Shown here piece by piece: positions 23,291 through 29,008 of a stretch of DNA of 38,893 nucleotides (position 1 is its first letter; the number at the start of each line of letters is the position of its first letter). The stretch is taken from positions 1-38,893 of the IMG/VR virus record IMGVR_UViG_3300037541_000871, one strand, 5' to 3'. The notes under the pieces were generated by a model. That model saw only the letters and a program-made list of their open reading frames with translations, had not been told where the DNA came from and searched no databases. The position numbers and the translations under genes are program-made. The stretch comes from a virus.

Positions 23291-24085
23291 ATGGCACACT
23301 ACCCATTCGCCCATCGTCGCTACGCTCTGTTGTATCCGTGGTCGGCAAGCCTGCCCACCTTCACGGATTTCGAGTTTGACAACTGGCACAATCCGTTCGA
23401 TGGCGGGACACCGCCTAGTGTCCGGCTGGGCGAAGACGCCTTTCCCAATGGCCTGACCGACATGCTCACCACCGAAATCACCTCGGTGGAACGTGGCATC
23501 CCCCGCAACGCGATCCGCTCACGGTTTCTGGTCAAGGCCGGCAGCGTACCCGGCGGCTGGACGGTCGGCGGCGAATACACCAACGTCCAGACGACGTTCA
23601 CCTATTGGGTGCAGACCTCCACGCCCGTGGTCCCCACTACACGCCCGCAGCGACGCAACAACCAACACCAATGGGCGATCACCTCCCAATTGGGCGCGTC
23701 GTTGGTGCTGTCCAATGGCACGTTCACCCACACGCTAAGCGCCAGCGGCAATTGGGGCGGGTTTACTTCGCCGACAACCAGTGATTTCGAGATCGACGAC
23801 ACGATCCCCACGATCAACCGCATGGGGCAAGATCACTACCACGAACACACCATCACCCGCGGCCCGGCGGACCTGTCCAGCTACGCAAGCTCTGTGTCCG
23901 GTTTTGGCAGCAACGTCGTCCGCGACCATTTACTCGCGATGCAAACCACCCTCGACGCCGAATTCGCCGCCGCGACCATCTCGATCACCTACCGCATCGC
24001 CGCCGTTCTCTACGGCGTCCCCGCCGCCGTCCCCAACTCCACCGGCACCGAGTCCCTCGAAAACTGGGTCCCGATCAAGTTCTGA
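23291..24085 (+). CDS. Hypothetical terminal tail-cluster protein
   Basis: 264 residues from the ATG at 23291; no SD is visible. Beta-rich with aromatic and Thr/Asn clusters (TVGGEYTNVQTTFTYWVQTST, GASLVLSNGTFTHTLSASGNW). A segment DHYHEHTITRGPADLSSY (about 180-197) has three closely placed His and could bind a metal. No signal or transmembrane segment. It is the last gene of the long late transcription unit; a T-rich stretch with a run of seven T follows the stop but without a good hairpin. Its place suggests an outer tail-tip or fibre protein (inference). Confidence 0.5.
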   Translation: MAHYPFAHRRYALLYPWSASLPTFTDFEFDNWHNPFDGGTPPSVRLGEDAFPNGLTDMLTTEITSVERGIPRNAIRSRFLVKAGSVPGGWTVGGEYTNVQTTFTYWVQTSTPVVPTTRPQRRNNQHQWAITSQLGASLVLSNGTFTHTLSASGNWGGFTSPTTSDFEIDDTIPTINRMGQDHYHEHTITRGPADLSSYASSVSGFGSNVVRDHLLAMQTTLDAEFAAATISITYRIAAVLYGVPAAVPNSTGTESLENWVPIKF

Positions 24086-24174
24086 AAAGTTTTTTTCGGT
24101 ATCTAAACAGCTGATTCCCAAACACTTACGCCACCACCGCTTGGTATTCCGTCCATTTTCTTGCATTGTGTGTA

Positions 24175-24202
24175 TTGACACGGGATAACCTGACGATAGA
24201 AT
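24175..24202 (+). promoter_or_regulatory. Strong sigma-70-type promoter before the small-gene cluster
   Basis: TTGACA at 24175-24180, a 16-base spacer and TAGAAT at 24197-24202 (5/6 to TATAAT). It lies in a 160-base gap after the tail genes and 45 bases before the first small gene. It would let the small genes be expressed apart from the late operon, for example in the lysogen. Confidence 0.65.
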
Positions 24203-24247
24203 GTACGTATCACAAGAGGGCAACACAACAAACAAGAAACGATTCCA

Positions 24248-24421
24248 ATGAACGCAATCGAAACATTAAATTTGATTAACGCTGAGTTTCAAGCTCAATT
24301 ACACACGATCAATCAACTATCAATGTCTGCTTGGGTCAAGCTCGCAAATGATCTCGGAGTTGCCTTGAATGACAGAGGACACGCGGCAAAGAAACTTGCA
24401 CTTCGAAAACTTGCCTTGTAA
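24248..24421 (+). CDS. 57-residue helical protein behind the strong promoter
   Basis: ATG at 24248, stop at 24419-24421. The product (starts MNAIETLNLINAEFQAQL, ends KKLALRKLAL) is helical, moderately basic at its C-terminus and otherwise neutral. No family is recognised. It is the first gene after the promoter at 24175. Its leader (AAGAAACGATTCC directly before ATG) is nearly repeated before the gene at 24501, so both genes may share a translation-control element. Small size keeps the confidence moderate. Confidence 0.5.
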   Translation: MNAIETLNLINAEFQAQLHTINQLSMSAWVKLANDLGVALNDRGHAAKKLALRKLAL

Positions 24422-24500
24422 CCTTCCCACTGACGAGCCGGTAACGGCGAAACCCTTCGGGGTCTGGGGATATCACAACAAGCAAAAAGGAACGATTCCG

Positions 24501-24707
24501 ATGAAAAGCTACACAGTAACCGGTAAAGACTTCAGCTACTCTATCAAGTTCTTGAAGAAGAACGGGTACACTTTTGACGCTCGCGCAAAGTCTTGGACCG
24601 GAACCAAGGACGTGTCATTCTTGGTCGATGGCGGATACCTTAAATCCGTCACGATTCAAACCGTCAGTCTGATCAACGAGGATTTGGTGACCAATGTCGA
24701 GCGTTAA
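24501..24707 (+). CDS. Small hypothetical protein
   Basis: 68 residues from the ATG at 24501, preceded by AAAAAGGAACGATTCCG. The product is a compact basic alpha/beta protein (KSYTVTGKDFSYSIKFLKKNGY, FDARAKSWTGTKD, LKSVTIQTVSLI). It reads as a small fold in which a beta hairpin packs on one helix. Upstream at 24452-24463 the bases ACCC-TTCG-GGGT form a small stable UUCG hairpin. It overlaps the following gene by 14 bases. No family recognised. Confidence 0.55.
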   Translation: MKSYTVTGKDFSYSIKFLKKNGYTFDARAKSWTGTKDVSFLVDGGYLKSVTIQTVSLINEDLVTNVER

Positions 24708-24924
24708 TCTTTACGACCCACAGCCGAGCAACCCAGACGATCCTTCCGTGATCGTCGAGACAAACGAGGGGCGGTTCATCGTTACACAATCGACCGGGGG
24801 ATGGGCTGGCAGGACAGTCTACCGTGGGTCCGTCAGAAAAGACCCGGTTGCATCGTGCCTTCGGGGTATCGCATGGAGCCTTGGGGTTCCGGGCGGAAAT
24901 AAAGCAAACGTACCGTTCGAATGA
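24694..24924 (+). CDS. Small hypothetical protein
   Basis: 76 residues, ATG at 24694 within the end of the preceding gene. A beta-rich middle (VIVETNEGRFIVTQSTGGW) is followed by a positively charged segment (TVYRGSVRKDPVASCLRGIAW). No domain recognised. It belongs to the short operon behind the promoter at 24175. Tight overlap and the same coding style as its neighbours argue that it is real in spite of its size. Confidence 0.5.
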   Translation: MSSVNLYDPQPSNPDDPSVIVETNEGRFIVTQSTGGWAGRTVYRGSVRKDPVASCLRGIAWSLGVPGGNKANVPFE

Positions 24925-24937
24925 AAGCCGAAGCCCC

Positions 24938-25171
24938 ATGCCGAAGCGTAAGCCAGGTCCACCACCCAAAGCCCCGCAGGATCGCTACCGCACGCCTGTG
25001 CGACAGTTGGGCCGTGTGCCCGATGATGTCTGGGAGCGACTCAAAGCATCCGCAGCAGCCAGCGGCCAGACGTTTACAAATTGGGCCGTGGGACATTTGT
25101 GGCGTGCGGCTGAGCGCGAAACAACCAAGTCCGCACCGTCTCGGCGACCGCGACCAACCGGTCGTCGCTGA
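24938..25171 (+). CDS. Small basic protein with a ribbon-helix-helix-like segment
   Basis: 77 residues from the ATG at 24938. After a basic, Pro-rich start (MPKRKPGPPPKAPQDRY), the segment VRQLGRVPDDVWERLKASAAASGQTF-type (written here in part: RVPDDVWERLKASAAASGQT) has the strand-helix-helix pattern of CopG/Arc-type DNA-binding proteins, followed by NWAVGHLWRAAERE. The tail is again Arg/Pro-rich. Its last 98 bases overlap the 3' end of the integrase on the opposite strand, so transcription of the two converges. It may be a small regulator of integration or excision (inference). Confidence 0.55.
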   Translation: MPKRKPGPPPKAPQDRYRTPVRQLGRVPDDVWERLKASAAASGQTFTNWAVGHLWRAAERETTKSAPSRRPRPTGRR

Positions 25172-26258
25172 TCCGCTGCCGGTACACCGCCCCCATGTCG
25201 TCAGATTTTGGGGCGTGACCCATCACATAATCCACCGCCACTTGGTCCCGGCTTTCCCCCGCGATCGTCTCAAACGCTCGCCGCAAACCATAGAACCCGA
25301 CACCGGTCCGATGCTGGCCAATCACCAACAACACCTTCCGAAACTCCTTCGCCACCGGATTATCCGCCTTCGCCTTTGCAAACGAACCCCCGCGCGAAGT
25401 TGTAAATACCAACGCCTCGGGCCGTTGCTCCGTCGGACCCAACATCACCCGCAGTAGCCCCAGAGCCACCAACGTGTGGGACCACAACTTTGCCCGTCGT
25501 CCGACGCCCGTCTTGGGCCTCGGGAAATCCAACCACCCGCCGACCAAATCCACATTCTTCCACCGCAGCCGCCCCACGTCCGCATTCCCCAGCCCCGCGT
25601 TGATCCCCAACAGGATCATCGCCACTATCTTTAGATTCGCCTGGCGGATCGCTCGGCGGATCGTGTCCGCCTCGATCATCATCGATCCGCGTTCCGCCCG
25701 CTCCAACCGGATTAACTTTGCCTTGGGGCGGCGAAACGAATCACCGAACCTCGGCAACCGCTCGATGATTTCCGTTTTGACCCCATAATTGAACACGATT
25801 CGGATCCGATTGATTTCGTGGCCCACACTGGAGTGCGACATCCGCTCGGCCAACTTCGCCCGCATCTTATCGAAATCCGTCGGCCTCAAATCAACCACCG
25901 CCCGCCGCCGGCCTAGGCTAGTTGTCAGGAACTTGCAGGCCTTCAAATAATCATCGAACGTCCGTTGGCTCAGATCGCCCGACCCCACCAACGCTTTTTT
26001 CGTCCGCAGAAAAGCGTTACACAGATCCGCCACCGACACCGACTTAGGATCGACCGAGTTCGGAGAACGTCCCGCCTCGAGATCGCCTTTAACCGCCAGA
26101 TACTTGGCCAGGGCCGCTTCGCCTTTGGGATCGTCGTCGGCGTATCCGAAATAGTGATGTTGCCCGCGGATGAACTTCGTCCAGCGGCGTGAATGTTTGT
26201 GCAGATGCAACGGAAATTTTGCCGCTTGCTTTCGCCTTGCGCGTTTGCTATTTTCCAT
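25074..26258 (-). CDS. int: Tyrosine-recombinase integrase
   Basis: 394 residues from the ATG at 26258; an upstream ATG at 26366 would read through a terminator-like hairpin and is less likely. Arm- and core-binding regions at about 40-180 are followed by a catalytic domain with Lys 249 (PRPKTGVGRR), Arg 326 (YGLRRAFET), His 348 (VMGHAP) and the nucleophile Tyr 359 (MGAVYRQRI). The canonical first Arg position reads INAGLGNADVGRL and the H-x-x-R motif has Tyr in place of His. I have seen this variant style in planctomycete mobile elements, so it may be a family trait and not loss of function. It probably catalyses integration at the tRNA-Thr half-site at 26451-26497. Confidence 0.85.
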   Translation of the reverse strand: MENSKRARRKQAAKFPLHLHKHSRRWTKFIRGQHHYFGYADDDPKGEAALAKYLAVKGDLEAGRSPNSVDPKSVSVADLCNAFLRTKKALVGSGDLSQRTFDDYLKACKFLTTSLGRRRAVVDLRPTDFDKMRAKLAERMSHSSVGHEINRIRIVFNYGVKTEIIERLPRFGDSFRRPKAKLIRLERAERGSMMIEADTIRRAIRQANLKIVAMILLGINAGLGNADVGRLRWKNVDLVGGWLDFPRPKTGVGRRAKLWSHTLVALGLLRVMLGPTEQRPEALVFTTSRGGSFAKAKADNPVAKEFRKVLLVIGQHRTGVGFYGLRRAFETIAGESRDQVAVDYVMGHAPKSDDMGAVYRQRISDDRLVAVAETVRTWLFRAQPHATNVPRPNL

Positions 26259-26322
26259 AGATTCGACGATCCCAACGTCGCTTGCGGCGCGGTCCTGACA
26301 ACCCAACCGCGCCCCACACCCT

Positions 26323-26359
26323 AGCCGACCGGTATCACACACACCGGTCGGCTTTTTTT
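26323..26359 (+). terminator. Rho-independent terminator upstream of the integrase start
   Basis: AGCCGACCGGT at 26323-26333 and ACCGGTCGGCT at 26343-26353 pair perfectly (11 bp) around a nine-base loop, followed on the plus strand by seven T (26353-26359). It would stop plus-strand transcripts that run antisense through the integrase from the tail side before they reach attP. A role as a protein-binding site is also possible. Confidence 0.75.
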
Positions 26360-26369
26360 CTATCACATT

Positions 26370-26397
26370 GCGTCAATTACGTCAAACATTACGTCAA
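26370..26397. promoter_or_regulatory. Three repeated CGTCAA sites left of attP, candidate integrase arm sites
   Basis: GCGTCAA at 26370-26376, ACGTCAA at 26379-26385 and ACGTCAA at 26391-26397 are direct repeats 9 and 12 bases apart. They lie 54 bases from the tRNA-derived core. The same heptamer, as an inverted pair, occurs on the other side at 26625-26642. Repeated arm-type sites on both sides of a core are the standard layout of a tyrosine-integrase attP. Confidence 0.6.
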
Positions 26398-26450
26398 CGG
26401 CAAAACCAGAAACCCGCGTCAAGGTGCGTTTGAGCCTAGAAAACCCGAGA

Positions 26451-26497
26451 AGCCAGCGATGGGAGTCGAACCCATAACCCCCGCATTACGAATGCGG
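26451..26497 (-). other. attP core: 3' part of a tRNA-Thr(CGT) gene
   Basis: On the minus strand this reads as tRNA positions 27-73: anticodon arm CCGCA-TTCGTAA-TGCGG with anticodon CGT, a five-base variable loop, a T arm ATGGG-TTCGACT-CCCAT, the 3' acceptor strand CGCTGGC and a T discriminator base. The D arm and 5' half are absent. A phage copy of a tRNA 3' half is the hallmark of an attachment site that restores the host tRNA after integration. The host site would be a tRNA-Thr gene with the acceptor start GCCAGCG. Confidence 0.85.
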
Positions 26498-26511
26498 TTT
26501 GAGGGCGTTTC

Positions 26512-27186
26512 TTACCTGGTAGTGCCGATCATTACTGGTGGCTTTGGGACTGGTTTTGCCGTGGTTTCAGCCACTTTTGCCATTAAGGGTTTTGCCTTGT
26601 CTTGCCCGGTATTACTGCGCTGGTTTACGTCAATTGACGTAATCGTTTCGACGGGCTGTTTTGGTTCAGCCACCGGCAACATTCGGTAGACGGTCAGCCA
26701 GACCAAAACCAAAACGCTGCCCAAGATCCAGCCCAAGAGCCGCTCGATAGTGGCATGTCGCCCAGGGTCGATGGCAAACCACTCGGCGGCGGTGATCTCT
26801 TGCCCAGCACAATAGTAGGTGGTTTCGGTGTCGTAACTGAAGGGCTCGCGGGTGCTGTTGTAATACTCCCAGGGGCCGTGTTTGCGGCCCTGGCGATCGA
26901 ATTGGCCGTCGATCGTGGTGGTGCTGCGGTCGGTGGACTCCCACGACGAATAGTCGGTTAGGTCGCGGGTCAGCCACTTGGTGCGGGTGATGCGGGTTTG
27001 GTCCCGGTCTTCAAATTGTTTCCAGCTATGGTTGCTGGCCGCGACGTTCAGAAAGAACACGGTGGCGGTGGTGACGGCGATGGCGATGGCGATGCGGCGG
27101 GCGGTGCCGCGAATCTGCAGGTGGCAGCCGACATAGGTGGCGATGCCAATCACAACGATCGATAGGTAGACCATTCCCCAAATCAT
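26512..27186 (-). CDS. Three-helix membrane protein with MORN-like segment, candidate lysogenic-conversion protein
   Basis: 224 residues on the minus strand. Hydrophobic helices at about 4-21, 31-49 and 149-168. Between the second and third is a soluble region (about 50-148) with a MORN-like GQFDRQGRKHGPWEYYNSTRE at about 94-114 (written in part). The C-terminus is a cytoplasmic-type Pro/Lys-rich tail, and the palindrome at 26625-26642 lies in its codons. MORN-like strands occur in membrane-associated proteins and in some toxin-antitoxin partners. Its 3' end is next to attP, so in the lysogen it would sit at one end of the prophage, a common place for conversion or superinfection-exclusion genes. 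Function unknown. Confidence 0.65.
   Translation of the reverse strand: MIWGMVYLSIVVIGIATYVGCHLQIRGTARRIAIAIAVTTATVFFLNVAASNHSWKQFEDRDQTRITRTKWLTRDLTDYSSWESTDRSTTTIDGQFDRQGRKHGPWEYYNSTREPFSYDTETTYYCAGQEITAAEWFAIDPGRHATIERLLGWILGSVLVLVWLTVYRMLPVAEPKQPVETITSIDVNQRSNTGQDKAKPLMAKVAETTAKPVPKPPVMIGTTR
26625..26642. promoter_or_regulatory. Palindromic TTACGTCAATTGACGTAA, candidate right arm site of attP
   Basis: A perfect 18-bp palindrome made of two copies of the heptamer ACGTCAA found three times on the other side of the core. It lies inside the coding sequence of the membrane-protein gene at 26512-27186, 128 bases from the core. Confidence 0.55.
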
Positions 27187-27190
27187 AAAC

Positions 27191-27631
27191 TCAAATCCTC
27201 ACATCAAGGTCGTCGCAGTAAATACCCACGCGGAGCGGGCCGAAATCGTAGCGTAGCACGTCGTTGACCAAGCGCGAGGCTAAGATGCGGTCGCGGCGGG
27301 TCGGGCCAAATTCCTCGAGGATCTGCACGGGCAGCCGCCGGCCAGGCTCGAACAGGCCGAGCCGCAACGGCGGGGTCCGGTATTCAGCCATGGTCGAGGC
27401 CAAATAGAAGCAGCGTTCGAGACCGCCACGGCTTTCGTCGATGGCGTGGAGCAAGTAACGCCCGCGATTCAAAAGCGGATGGCGGAGGAATTCGCGGGGT
27501 GTGAGTGGATTGGTCAATAGGTCCCGAATCCCGGTGACAATGATCCGGCGAGCCTCCCAGCGGATGCGGGCGGGCTGGACAATGGTGGAATCCGGATAGT
27601 GGATGGTTGCCTTCTGGTTGATCTCGAACAT
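27191..27631 (-). CDS. Hypothetical protein of the lysogeny-side operon
   Basis: 146 residues from the ATG at 27631 (minus strand), preceded by GGGAGC about 11 bases upstream; two earlier in-frame ATGs at 27649 and 27655 would read into an inverted repeat. The sequence is basic and mixed alpha/beta: a start strand (QKATIHYPDSTIVQPARIRW), an Arg-rich middle, and a final LVNDVLRYDFGPLRVGIYCDDLDVRI. No family recognised. It overlaps nothing and lies four bases before the membrane protein start, so both are probably on one transcript from 28113 leftward. It is not a recognisable repressor. Confidence 0.55.
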   Translation of the reverse strand: MFEINQKATIHYPDSTIVQPARIRWEARRIIVTGIRDLLTNPLTPREFLRHPLLNRGRYLLHAIDESRGGLERCFYLASTMAEYRTPPLRLGLFEPGRRLPVQILEEFGPTRRDRILASRLVNDVLRYDFGPLRVGIYCDDLDVRI

Positions 27632-27649
27632 TAAAAAACTTGCTCCCAT

Positions 27650-27679
27650 GACCATTTTGCTGGCATTAGCAAAATGGTC
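27650..27679. repeat. Perfect 12-bp inverted repeat between two lysogeny-side genes
   Basis: GACCATTTTGCT at 27650-27661 and AGCAAAATGGTC at 27668-27679 are perfect arms with a six-base loop. No T-run follows on either strand, so it is not a simple terminator. It lies immediately upstream of the start chosen for the gene at 27631 and could be an operator or an RNA hairpin that controls that gene. Confidence 0.65.
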
Positions 27680-27705
27680 GTCCCGTGTGACTCGGCCGGT
27701 CCCCC

Positions 27706-28113
27706 CTAGCCCGAGGTTTTCTTTGGTTTCGATTTCTGGTTGTCCCCGATCCGTGGTTTGGTGTGGGCGATCGCCTTGCGTTCCAGGGCTGTTTTTCGGG
27801 CAGAATGTTCGGTGTCGACCGTTTGGCGATTGGCGTCGTATTCGATGGCCGGTTCGGCAACGGCCGCGTGCATTGCAAGACTTCCGTGGAACATTGCCGA
27901 GCTAACGCTTCGTTTGGCGTCGTAGACCCAACCGGTCACCTTATCAATTCCGATCACAAGGTTGGCTTCGAACCGCAAATCGACGGCATGGATGTCGTGT
28001 TGTTCTAAATGCGCGGCCAAACTCTCGATTTCAGTGGCCCAATGGCGGAAGATTGCTGCCTTGGCGCGGAGGTTGTCGGTCGTGAAAGGTGTTTTTTCGG
28101 TGTTTCGGCTCAT
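27706..28113 (-). CDS. Hypothetical protein, first gene of the leftward operon
   Basis: 135 residues, ATG at 28113 on the minus strand. The first half is helical (DNLRAKAAIFRHWATEIESLAA) and looks like a dimerisation helix. The second half is polar and Lys-rich at the end (KTALERKAIAHTKPRIG, KSKPKKTSG). Its promoter (28120-28148) leaves almost no leader, so the mRNA is probably leaderless, as for cI from its maintenance promoter in lambda. It lies opposite the operator-rich rightward promoter, the place of a phage repressor, but no HTH is recognisable. It could be a regulator of unknown type. Confidence 0.55.
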   Translation of the reverse strand: MSRNTEKTPFTTDNLRAKAAIFRHWATEIESLAAHLEQHDIHAVDLRFEANLVIGIDKVTGWVYDAKRSVSSAMFHGSLAMHAAVAEPAIEYDANRQTVDTEHSARKTALERKAIAHTKPRIGDNQKSKPKKTSG

Positions 28114-28119
28114 GTAAAA

Positions 28120-28148
28120 ATAATAGTTTGAAAAATCTTTGGAATCAA
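28120..28148 (-). promoter_or_regulatory. Leftward sigma-70-type promoter giving a leaderless transcript
   Basis: On the minus strand TTGATT (28143-28148), a 17-base spacer and TATTAT (28120-28125). The start codon at 28113 is only six bases from the -10 box, so transcription would begin at or next to the ATG. Confidence 0.6.
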
Positions 28149-28182
28149 TAAGCCTTACGGCCCCAAAGGGTTACCGTTCTAC

Positions 28183-28247
28183 TTAGGTCTTACTAGGTCG
28201 CTACTTTGTAAAAACCATGTTGACAGACCTGTTTAGGTCTATATGAT
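28183..28247 (+). promoter_or_regulatory. Rightward early promoter with palindromic operator and extra half-sites
   Basis: TTGACA at 28220-28225, a 16-base spacer and TATGAT at 28242-28247 (5/6). The spacer holds a perfect palindrome AGACCT-GTTT-AGGTCT (28225-28240), so a bound repressor would cover both promoter boxes. Two more TAGGTC half-sites lie upstream at 28184-28189 and 28194-28199, ten bases apart. Together with the leftward promoter at 28120-28148 this looks like the phage decision region, although the repressor gene is not recognised. Confidence 0.65.
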
Positions 28248-28308
28248 TCTGCTTCGTACGGATCACATGGTCACGGTTGGCCCATCGCTAACTGAAAGGT
28301 GACCAAGA

Positions 28309-28623
28309 ATGACTCGACCCATGGAGTTGATTGTTGTGAAGAAGATCAAGCTAACCGGCAAGGTTGCGAAGATCGTAGGAGAGCGGCGGAAGGCGGGGAT
28401 GTGCATCGCATGTGGTGAGGTCCCGCCGGACAAGCGTGAGATTTGCCACCGGTGCTACGGCCGGTACTACAGCAAGATGCCGAGCAAAGCCCATCCGGTG
28501 AAACGGGCGCGGTATGAGGCGGCGATGATGGCCGAGGGGTTGATTGGCGAGAACCGTCAAGGCAGTAACGGGAAGTTGGTGCGTTACGAAAAGATTGCGG
28601 CAAGTGTCGGGGGTGAGTCATGA
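28309..28623 (+). CDS. Zinc-finger-like small protein, first early gene
   Basis: 104 residues, ATG at 28309 with AAAGGTGA ahead. Basic N-terminus, then CIACGEVPPDKREICHRC (C32-x2-C35 ... C46-x2-C49), a zinc-ribbon/finger pair that fits a DNA- or RNA-binding or transcription-factor role. The C-terminus is helical and basic (HPVKRARYEAAMMAEG). It is the first gene of the rightward early transcript and overlaps the next by four bases (ATGA). Could be a phage transcription regulator; family not named. Confidence 0.6.
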   Translation: MTRPMELIVVKKIKLTGKVAKIVGERRKAGMCIACGEVPPDKREICHRCYGRYYSKMPSKAHPVKRARYEAAMMAEGLIGENRQGSNGKLVRYEKIAASVGGES

Positions 28624-28811
28624 CCAACGACGATGGATCGGGTTTTGTGTCGCTGCGATACGTTGGCGGCCCAGTGGACAACACGACGGAGCGACGGCCC
28701 GTAGCGATGGCTCCCAAGTTGGGCTCGCCGAGCTATCGATTGTCGCGGGGGTGTTACGCGAAGTACGTGTGGAATGGGTCGGCGTTTGTGTTTGAGAAGT
28801 GGGCGGGGTAA
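28620..28811 (+). CDS. Small early protein
   Basis: 63 residues, ATG at 28620 overlapping the previous stop (ATGA). Sequence mixes loops and short strands (SGFVSLRYVGGPVDN, CYAKYVWNGSAFVFEKWAG). No family recognised; the aromatic-rich C-terminus (YAKYVWNGSAFVFEKW) could form a small beta hairpin. Coupling to the zinc-finger gene suggests they are expressed together. Small but the overlap and coding style support it. Confidence 0.5.
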   Translation: MTNDDGSGFVSLRYVGGPVDNTTERRPVAMAPKLGSPSYRLSRGCYAKYVWNGSAFVFEKWAG

Positions 28812-28822
28812 GGGTGTGGCTG

Positions 28823-28960
28823 ATGAATTTGGAATGGGTGTCCATGGTGCGGGTGACTGGAAATGACTTTCTCGACGTGGCGATTCTGCAATTGGCCGCG
28901 ATTGGTATTGCCTTTGGGTACGCCGAGATTTTGACGCGGAATCGGTTGCGTCGCAGATAG
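28823..28960 (+). CDS. 45-residue single-span membrane protein
   Basis: ATG at 28823; a GTG at 28814 would also be in frame. The product begins MNLEWVSMVRVTGNDFLD, has a hydrophobic stretch of about 20 residues (VAILQLAAIGIAFGYAEIL) and ends in basic TRNRLRRR. This is a typical tiny single-helix membrane protein, N-out/C-in by the positive-inside rule. It lies in the early operon, so an effect on host membrane or superinfection is more likely than lysis (inference). Confidence 0.5.
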   Translation: MNLEWVSMVRVTGNDFLDVAILQLAAIGIAFGYAEILTRNRLRRR

Positions 28961-29008
28961 GTGCAAGTGGTTGGGGTGTTTTGGTTTCATTAACAAAAGG
29001 GTGATGTG

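Noticed and set aside
24085-24120. Terminator after the tail genes
   Set aside because: A run of seven T follows the stop, but no stable GC stem precedes it.
26259-26366. Longer integrase start at 26366
   Set aside because: The added codons read through a perfect terminator-like hairpin and contain no domain sequence.
26451-26497. A functional tRNA-Thr gene
   Set aside because: Only the part from the anticodon stem to the 3' end is present; no D arm or 5' acceptor strand can be found upstream.
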